Assembly (NCBI GenBank): GCA_030998015.1
Contig: JARWMV010000244.1
Coordinates: forward strand, 62,001 to 126,000
Length of the DNA stretch: 64,000 nt
Direction of reading: 5' to 3'
DNA from: Ceratorhiza oryzae-sativae
Taxonomy: Eukaryota; Basidiomycota; Agaricomycetes; Cantharellales; Ceratobasidiaceae
The notes beneath the pieces were generated by a model that saw only the letters and a program-made list of their open reading frames with translations, did no database searches and was not told the DNA's origin. Shown here piece by piece: positions 57,741 through 64,000 of the stretch; within the stretch, counting starts at the first letter, position 1; each line of letters starts with the position of its first letter. The position numbers were made by a program, and so were the translations under genes.

Positions 57741-58573
57741 AAGTGGGCGTAATGTTGTTAAGTGGCCGTGAGACGGTGCAAAAGTATAGGGGCCAAGCCC
57801 AGGCCGAGGTACTGCTTCTGGCCAGCGACCTCGACCGCGCATCGTACTTGGCCGCACTCACGTGAGTACGTTATGTGCATTTGCTTGGATCCTCATGGAC
57901 CTTGGTAGGTATAAAATCCCCCCCCCCCCACCCAGCGACCCATCCTCACCCACCACCACCCACCGCCTGCTTCCCCTCTGAGTGGCTGCGGCGTTACCCT
58001 CTACCTCCTACCCGCTCTCACATTGGCGACTCCAAGTCGCTCCACATGTGTACGTCCCTCTCCTGTGCCACGAGCTCGAAGCTGACCGCCCTTGATAGCT
58101 TGCCATGCCATAGATCAACAACTATCGGCCTATTGCGACTCGGCGCATCACCAAGGCTTCAAATACTCGTGGGTCTCCCTAGCATCCAGCGACTGCCGGG
58201 AGGTAAGCTCGCCTTCTGATCGCCCCTATCTCCTGAGTCTGACCCTTCCTCTCACTCTAGACATCCTCCCTCTCAAGCAGCCAGCTTCGTCAAACCCTCG
58301 AGAAACACGTGTGTCCGCCGGGTTGAGCACTTGGTCCTAGCGCTACGACGTTCGCGCCAGTTAGGGACGTCGAGTGCTCACCCACTGGGACTGTGTCGAG
58401 GTAATCTCCTATAAGCTGCATCGGATGTCGCGTGGCTCGAAGCCGCTGCACTCCGTGTCGCCTTTCCGTGCCCAGCGCGATGTATGCCCCCTACCCCCTG
58501 TCTCATCGCACCGGTCCTGTCTATTGTGAGCTCCCCACTTCCTATTTTCCTTCTTCTGCCACCCACAAGACCC
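57741..58573 (+). repeat. Right arm of the large inverted repeat, with a gene-like unit
   Basis: It mirrors the left arm. The ATG at 57752 opens MLLSGRETVQKYRGQAQAE. Compared with the left arm it has an insertion of about 25-30 bp rich in CCACC near 57948-57976 and scattered substitutions, for example in the segment 58400-58420. The far end reads CCACCCACAAGACCCC against GGGGCCTTGTGGGTGG at 56765. Small tandem additions and point changes show the arms are no longer being kept identical. Confidence 0.8.
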
Positions 58574-58681
58574 CTTTTTACTCACATCCAAACCAGGGCT
58601 CCCCAACTGCCCACCCTCGATCCAGCGCGTTCTTCTCCTATAAATTATCGGTCTGATGTCGTTGAATTAAATCACCCATTA

Positions 58682-59209
58682 CTATCTAACATTTTTTCTC
58701 CACTTGATGTACAAGGCAGCAGAATCGTTGTATACATAGTCTGTTAATCCTGATTGGTGGCGTTCTGACAGTTCTCCGTTGCGGCACTCATTGACGCGAA
58801 TGCTGGTATAGCGGAATCTGCTATATACTGCAGGGTTGCCATCCCAGTCACCGCAAAACCTCAAGTTGATGACGATGCTCTCAAATCTAAAATGATCCTC
58901 AATGTCAGGCTTAGGCAACTGGGTGCATCCAGATAGCGGCATAACCACACCGTTGGAGCTCTGATTGCTCTCGCCACCAGTCCTCCAAGTTTGCAAAATT
59001 GGTAGAAAACAGCGCATATAAGTGGATATACCAGTAGGTACGTCAAAGGCCGAATCCCTAGGGTATGTGGTGAACATCCACGGCCCCACCATGCTTCTGC
59101 CGTTGATTTTTGCCCCTGGTTGCAAAGAGGGCTGAAACCAGCCCCAGAGTAACTGAGAGCAGTGGTGCAGCCGCCGCGAAGCATGAGAGTGCTGACATTT
59201 TCCGATCAA
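58682..59209 (-). pseudogene. Possible GH16-like glycoside hydrolase remnant
   Basis: The minus-strand frame of 175 codons contains GCTQLPKPDIEDHFRFESIV and then INLRFCGDWDGN. This resembles the C-terminal part of fungal GH16 glucanases (C..I..HF....IVINTTFCGDWAGN). Before it, WMFTTYPRDSAFDVPTGIS may match the preceding strand region. The upstream catalytic motif ExDxxE is not visible and the frame has no clear start. Exons further up were not found. The assignment rests on one motif. Confidence 0.4.
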
Positions 59210-59344
59210 CGTAGGTGTTTCACACCAGCTTCAGTTATTCAGCGCAAGCGATGTATTAACTTACTCAATGCCTCCGTGAGTCGGGCCTTTGATTATCGCG
59301 TGAACGATGTAAAGTCCAACATGGGTCACCCAGATATGTCTCAC

Positions 59345-59630
59345 GCAGGGAGGTTTCTCGTGGCTAAGATACAAATCGTACTTAGCTCAACTACGAAGGT
59401 AGAGAACTATATATACTGTACCTAAGATACAAATCGTACTATAGAGTACAGTGTGAATAGAATACATGAGAAAAGAAAGAAAATACGATACCTTAGCTCA
59501 ACTACGAAGGTAGAGAACTAAGGAAGAAGAAGGGGGATTCCCGCGAACTCGCGCATGATATCAGAGAGGGGGGATACGAAACAGAAACAAATATGCGCAT
59601 ACATACACGCATATGATTGTAAATTCAACA
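59345..59630 (-). repeat. 3' LTR of the Ty1/copia element (lower end approximate)
   Basis: On the minus strand TGTTGAATTTACAATC starts at 59630, right after a purine-rich GATTGAGTGGGCG. The lower boundary is uncertain, near 59345-59375. Inside, a segment with CTTAGCTCAACTACGAAGG occurs twice (starts at about 59383 and 59494), and AAGATACAAATCGTAC also occurs twice (about 59367 and 59425), so part of the LTR is duplicated in tandem. Confidence 0.55.
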
Positions 59631-59676
59631 CGCCCACTCAATCCTATGCGTGAATGTGCAGATAAAAGAAAAAATA

Positions 59677-62600
59677 TCAAATCATACCCATCTCAGACAC
59701 GAAGCGAGTAAACTTGAGGCGTCCTAGGGGCTTGGTGAGCGCATCCGCGACCTGTTTCTCGGTAGGTACATATTGCAGGTCGAGTTCCTTAAGGGCGATC
59801 ACTTCGTGAATAAAATGATACTTGACGCGTATATGCTTCGTTGTCTGATGATTGACAGGATTCTTAGCTAGGGCCATAGCAGACTGGTTGTCCGAGAATA
59901 AGGGAGTAGTGCCCTCAGAGAGAAAACCAAGTTCGGATAAAAATTGGCGAATCCATAAAAGTTCGCGTCCGGCACTAGCATCAGCGACATACTCGGCTTC
60001 GGTACTAGACAGAGAAATAGTCGGCTGTTTCCGGGATGAGTAAGCAATGGCGCCACCGGCATGTAAGAACACCCAGCCGGTAGTCAAACAGCTTGTATGC
60101 TTATCACCGGCATAATCAGCGTCGACATATCCAAGTAAATTTAAATTGCAAGAGCGATTATAAACGATTCCTAAGTCCATAGTACCTTTAAGATATTGTA
60201 GAACTCGCTTGCCAGAGTTCCAGTGTTCTTCGCTGGGATTCATCGCGTGTTGCGCGAGTATACCAGTAGCATATGCGATGTCGGGTCGGGTAGAAATGAT
60301 AGCATACATAAGAGACCCGATGAGCTGCTGGTAGCAGTTCCGATCAATCGATGGTGTTTCGAGCTTCGGTAAATTAGGTGATTCGGCCATTGGAGTTTCA
60401 CATGATTTGCAGTCAGACATATTGAAGCGAGCAAGAATATCGTTAATATATCGGCGCTGAGAAATCTTGAGTGTTCCAGTGCTGCGATCGCGCTCAATTT
60501 CGATGCCTACGAACATTTTGGCCTTGCCTAGATTGACGATTTCTAGTGATTCAGTGATTTTAGCCTTAACCTTATTGAGGATTTCTGTAGACGATCCAGC
60601 GAGTAGCATATCGTCCACATGGCTAAGTATAATTGCTACTTCGTCACCATCGCGTAGCCAGAATACAGAGTGATCCGTATTGCATCGTTTAAATCCTATA
60701 TCTTCGAGGATTTTCTTGAGACGCATATAGAAGGCTCGAGCTGCCTGTTTGAGACCATAAATCGCCTTGTTGAGCTTCCAGACGGATTCCAGGCCTTTGA
60801 CAAAGCCTGGAGGTTGCTCCATATAAATTTCCTCATCTAGATCTCCATGCAAAAATGCGGTTTTTACATCGATTTGGAGAAGCTCAAGATTGAGTGCAGC
60901 TACAATGCTTAGGAGTGTTCGTAATGAATCGGCAGCAGCGACGGGTGATGATATTTCAACAAAATTGACTCCAGGGCGCTGAGAAAAGCCCTTCGCAACT
61001 AATCGAGCCTTGTAGCGAACGATCTCGCCATCAGCTCCACGCTTGTAGTCAAAAACCCATTGGCATTTAACAACATTTTTGTCGATAGGACGGCTCACGA
61101 GCGTCCATACTTCGTGCTGCTCGATCGATTTGAGCTCTTCTGTCATCGCTTCAAGCCATAGATTCGCGTCTGGGCAATGCATGGCTTCCTCAAACGTCTG
61201 AGGCGGCAATTCCATTATCGCAGTAAGTGCCTCTTCATCTCCTAATCTGTCTGTATGCGCTAAATCGCCCACTTGCGCTCTGTATTGTACAGGTGCTCTT
61301 CGTTTGCATGTAGATCGACACGTTGGCGGTGGATCTGGCTGTAAGGCTATGATCTCTTGCTCTTCGAGCTCCGAATCCGAGCTATCTGAAGGTATTACTA
61401 TAGGTTCATCGGTTGTATGCGCAGGTTCTGACAATTCAAGTGGTTTATCGGATAATATAGGTGAATGAATTTCAATCTGAAGGGGTGATAATTCATCCGA
61501 TTTTCCCTCATCGTCATCGGTAGGACTCTCATCATGATCCTCGATAACCACATGCTGCCGGTTGTCCAGCCCTTCATCAAAGACTACGTCACGTGAGGTG
61601 ATTATGCAACCGGTTCCACGCTGAGCAAGCACATGTGCTTTCCTATTAGGGGCGAATCCAAGGTATATGCACTCGATTGAGCGCGCTTGGAGTTTCGTGC
61701 ACATATTGTCTGGCACACGAGCCCAGGCCTTGCATCCAAACATACGTAATCCCAATACATTTGGGATCTTGCCGCTAAATGCCTTGCTCGGCATTCGGCC
61801 ATCTAGGCGTTTCTTCGGCGTTACGTTCCATAGGTGAGCCGCATGTAAGATTGCGTAACCCCAATATTTCTCGGGTAAATGCACGTCGAATCGCATCGCG
61901 CGCTGACAGTCGTTTAGGGTATGTATCGCTCGCTCGGCTACACCATTACTGGCCGACGAATCCGCTTCAGTCTTTTGGTGCTGGATCCCTTCCGCTCGCA
62001 AGAAAGCTTCAAAGGCGTTTGACCCGTACTCGCCACCACCATCCGTCTGTAAGTGTTTAATTTGCCTTCCCGTAAGATTCTCAATTGACGCTTTGAGGTC
62101 CTTGAATTGACCCGCGTAATCACTCTTGTTGCACAATAAATGCACGAATATCTTGCAGGACTTATCATCAATCGTTACGGCGAAATATCGGAATCCTCCG
62201 ATCGCTTGAATGGGTAAGGGGCCGTGTAGATTGCTGTGCATAAGCTCGAGTACCTCAGAGGTACAAGATTGGGATGGTGGAAAGGGCATGCGTGTATGCT
62301 TCCCTTGGAGGCATGGGCTGCATTTCGCCTTGGGAGGAGAGCGATTTCCTACTATATCCATACCTTCAACCGTGCCCATACTGACCATATCTAGCACATA
62401 TTGATAGTTCAAGTGGCCAAATCAGCGGTGCCAGGTAGGTAGGTCTGCTCACGCGACTGTAGTTGCGGTATATGCGACGAATTCTTGGGCTTGAAAATCA
62501 CTATCGGCGTTATTATTGTCGGCCTCTACGAAGGCTGTATGCGCTGTAGAATCGGTATGTGTAACCTTCGCCTGCACTTTGTAGAGCTGCCCTGACTGCC

Positions 62601-62799
62601 TCGCCCATCCTATCTTGTTGCCTTGGCCATCTTGACTAATCATGATCGCGCTGATACCCCTCTGGAACAGCACATTTGTTTGTTGCTCATTGAGCTGGGT
62701 CACGGACATTAGGCTCGCATTCAAATCGGGTACGTGGAGCACTAATTCCATATATGCGTCCATCTCCTGACCCTTGCAATTACGAAGCGTGACCAATAT
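59677..62799 (-). pseudogene. copia integrase, reverse transcriptase and RNase H region
   Basis: The frame continues from Gag-PR. After TGA at 62449-62451 and 62422-62424 it reads GHLNYQYVLDMV, the GAG-pre-integrase finger (CSPCLQGKHTRMPF), and the integrase core with LQTDGGGEYGSNAF and SNGVAERAIHTL. RT reads LLQIDVKTAFLHGDLDEEIY and LSHVDDMLLAG, where the active-site pair is intact (HVDD for YVDD). RNase H reads GYVDADYAGDKHTS and SLSSTEAEYVADASAGRELL. The second stop gives WHR-stop-FGH where copia elements have an Arg-like residue. The remaining 911 codons are fully open, so inactivation is recent. Confidence 0.88.
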
Positions 62800-63984
62800 T
62801 CAGCCAATGCCGACAGCATATATCTTCGTTCCATCACCCACTCGAACCGGGACCAGGGGTACAAGGGACCGGTAAGTCGAAAACCATTCGCGCTGAGGGG
62901 TCATGTGACGAGATGCCCCTGAATCTAACAGCCAATAATGCACGGCTGTTTCTTCGTCGACTACGGGTAACGCATATAGCGTTGGTATCTCTGGTACGTC
63001 GTCTGTAGCTACAAATGTCGTCGCGATCTGCGCTGATTCGACTTTTGGTTTCGCATCACCGGATTTGGGTTTCTCCTTGTCTTTCCCTTTATCTTTTGGC
63101 GACTGCCGCTTTTGGAACGGTCCTTGGCCCTCTGCACCACCTCCTTTCGCCCAGCATTTAGCCCTTAAGTGTCCGGGCTTGCCGCAATTGGAACAGGTCT
63201 TAGGGCTCTGCCTGGACTGCTGTTCCTTGGCCTTCGAAGTCGCAGTTTTGCCCTTGGCAATGCTCGTGAACATCGCGGTGAGTCCAAGACCCTTCTTGCG
63301 ACGCTCTTCCTTGGCTAATGCGGCCATTATAACTAAATTGGAGGTAATTGAACCCGATTGATTCGACGTCTGGATGACCGTGCTGACGACGGCATACGAT
63401 GGAGGTAACGCATTCATTATAATTTGAGCGAGCATAGAGTCGCTAATCGGTTCGCCTAGTGTTTTCATCTTCAAAGCGATTGTACGGAGGGAATTTATAC
63501 CTGCGGTAATGTCATGATCTTCTTCGATCTTCGTATTGACTAGTTGGTGGTACAGGAAGGATATCGATTGAGCTCCCTTCCCTTCCCACCTTTCGACGAC
63601 TCGCGTCCACACCTCTTGCGATGTTTCGGCCTCGACGATATCAGCTAGCGCCTCATCTTCCATTGCCAATGCGATCTGGGCGAGAGCCTCTTGATTGCGT
63701 TTTAGCCACTCGGCTAGGGATTCAGTATATTTGCTCGACCTTGATTTGTCTTTGGCATCGGCATCGGTGAGTTCAGCCGGGGGTTTCTCGACTCCGAGAA
63801 CGATGTCCTCTAGGCCTCGTAGGCGTAGGACCATTTGCTGACGAAATTTCCATGCCGTGTAATTAGATCCGTCGCTCTTCAGAGCGGGAACATCGAGCGA
63901 CTTCTTGCTCAAGTAGCTCGGCTTGTGGCTCGAAGACATCGCTGGCGGGACTGTTACCGGGTCGACGGGGCTCTCTGGTTTCAT
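62800..63984 (-). pseudogene. copia Gag and protease region
   Basis: It encodes 394 residues up to the first TGA. The Gag part is UBN2-like (DGSNYTAWKFRQQMVLRLRG, ETSQEVWTRVVERWEGKG, ITAGINSLRTIALKMKTLGE). A CCHC knuckle (CSNCGKPGHLRAKC) and a Lys-rich linker follow. The protease active site is WLLDSGASRHMTPQ near the end. The TGA at 62800-62802 falls in the protease (VGIG-stop-ILVTL). It fits CGA changed to TGA, so one substitution inactivated the polyprotein. Confidence 0.85.
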
Positions 63985-64000
63985 ACTAGTAGAGGCTGCG

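Larger units (their letters stand above)
59677..64000 (-). mobile_element. Ty1/copia retrotransposon, 5' end beyond the window
   Basis: One reading frame runs from the ATG at 63984 to the stop at 59677 in the order Gag, protease, integrase, RT, RNase H, the copia order. Only three TGA codons break it. The 5' LTR and primer site lie outside the window. The 3' LTR follows at 59630. Confidence 0.9.

Overview
The window looks like a basidiomycete nuclear genome, most likely an Agaricomycete. Its genes carry many 40-60 bp GT-AG introns, it holds a Plavaka-type transposase (a family typical of Agaricomycetes), and its genes encode a multi-intron P450, a fungal vacuolar M28 protease and a secreted GH35 enzyme. 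Species cannot be fixed from the sequence alone.

Region 1 (1 to about 36,000) is a nested transposon block, AT-rich and CpG-poor. Three LTR families recur, named LTR1 (about 1.3 kb), LTR2 (about 0.52 kb) and LTR3 (about 0.38 kb) here. They lie as solo LTRs, several with intact 5-bp target duplications, and as LTRs of Ty3/gypsy elements. Remnants of pogo/Tigger-like, Tc1/mariner, hAT and Plavaka DNA transposons lie between them. The largest unit (21130-35131) is a 14-kb Ty3/gypsy element bounded by two LTR1 copies that share private sequence. It encodes an unusually long Gag with a collagen-like segment, PR-RT-RNaseH-IN-chromodomain, and three extra genes between pol and the 3' LTR, two of which appear to be spliced. 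One ordinary gene, an HNH-nuclease-domain protein (4658-5847), sits as a CpG-rich island in this block.

Region 2 (about 36,300-55,800) is gene-rich and CpG-normal. In order it holds a vacuolar membrane M28 metalloprotease (-), a PEX11 peroxisome-proliferation protein (+, divergent, 152 bp apart), mitochondrial pyruvate dehydrogenase E2 (-, converging on PEX11), a complete 13-exon cytochrome P450 (+), a Ran1/Ksp1-like protein kinase (+) and a 21-exon secreted beta-galactosidase (+). Exon-intron structures were worked out by hand from splice signals and frame continuity.

Region 3 (about 56,000-64,000) holds an orphan exon, a large inverted repeat (arms of about 0.8 kb around a 170-bp spacer), a GH16-like remnant, and a Ty1/copia element (-) whose 4.3-kb frame is broken only by three TGA codons. 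Its 5' end runs off the window.

The genes are unrelated housekeeping or secretory functions. The main novelty candidates are the giant gypsy element with spliced accessory genes and the inverted repeat.
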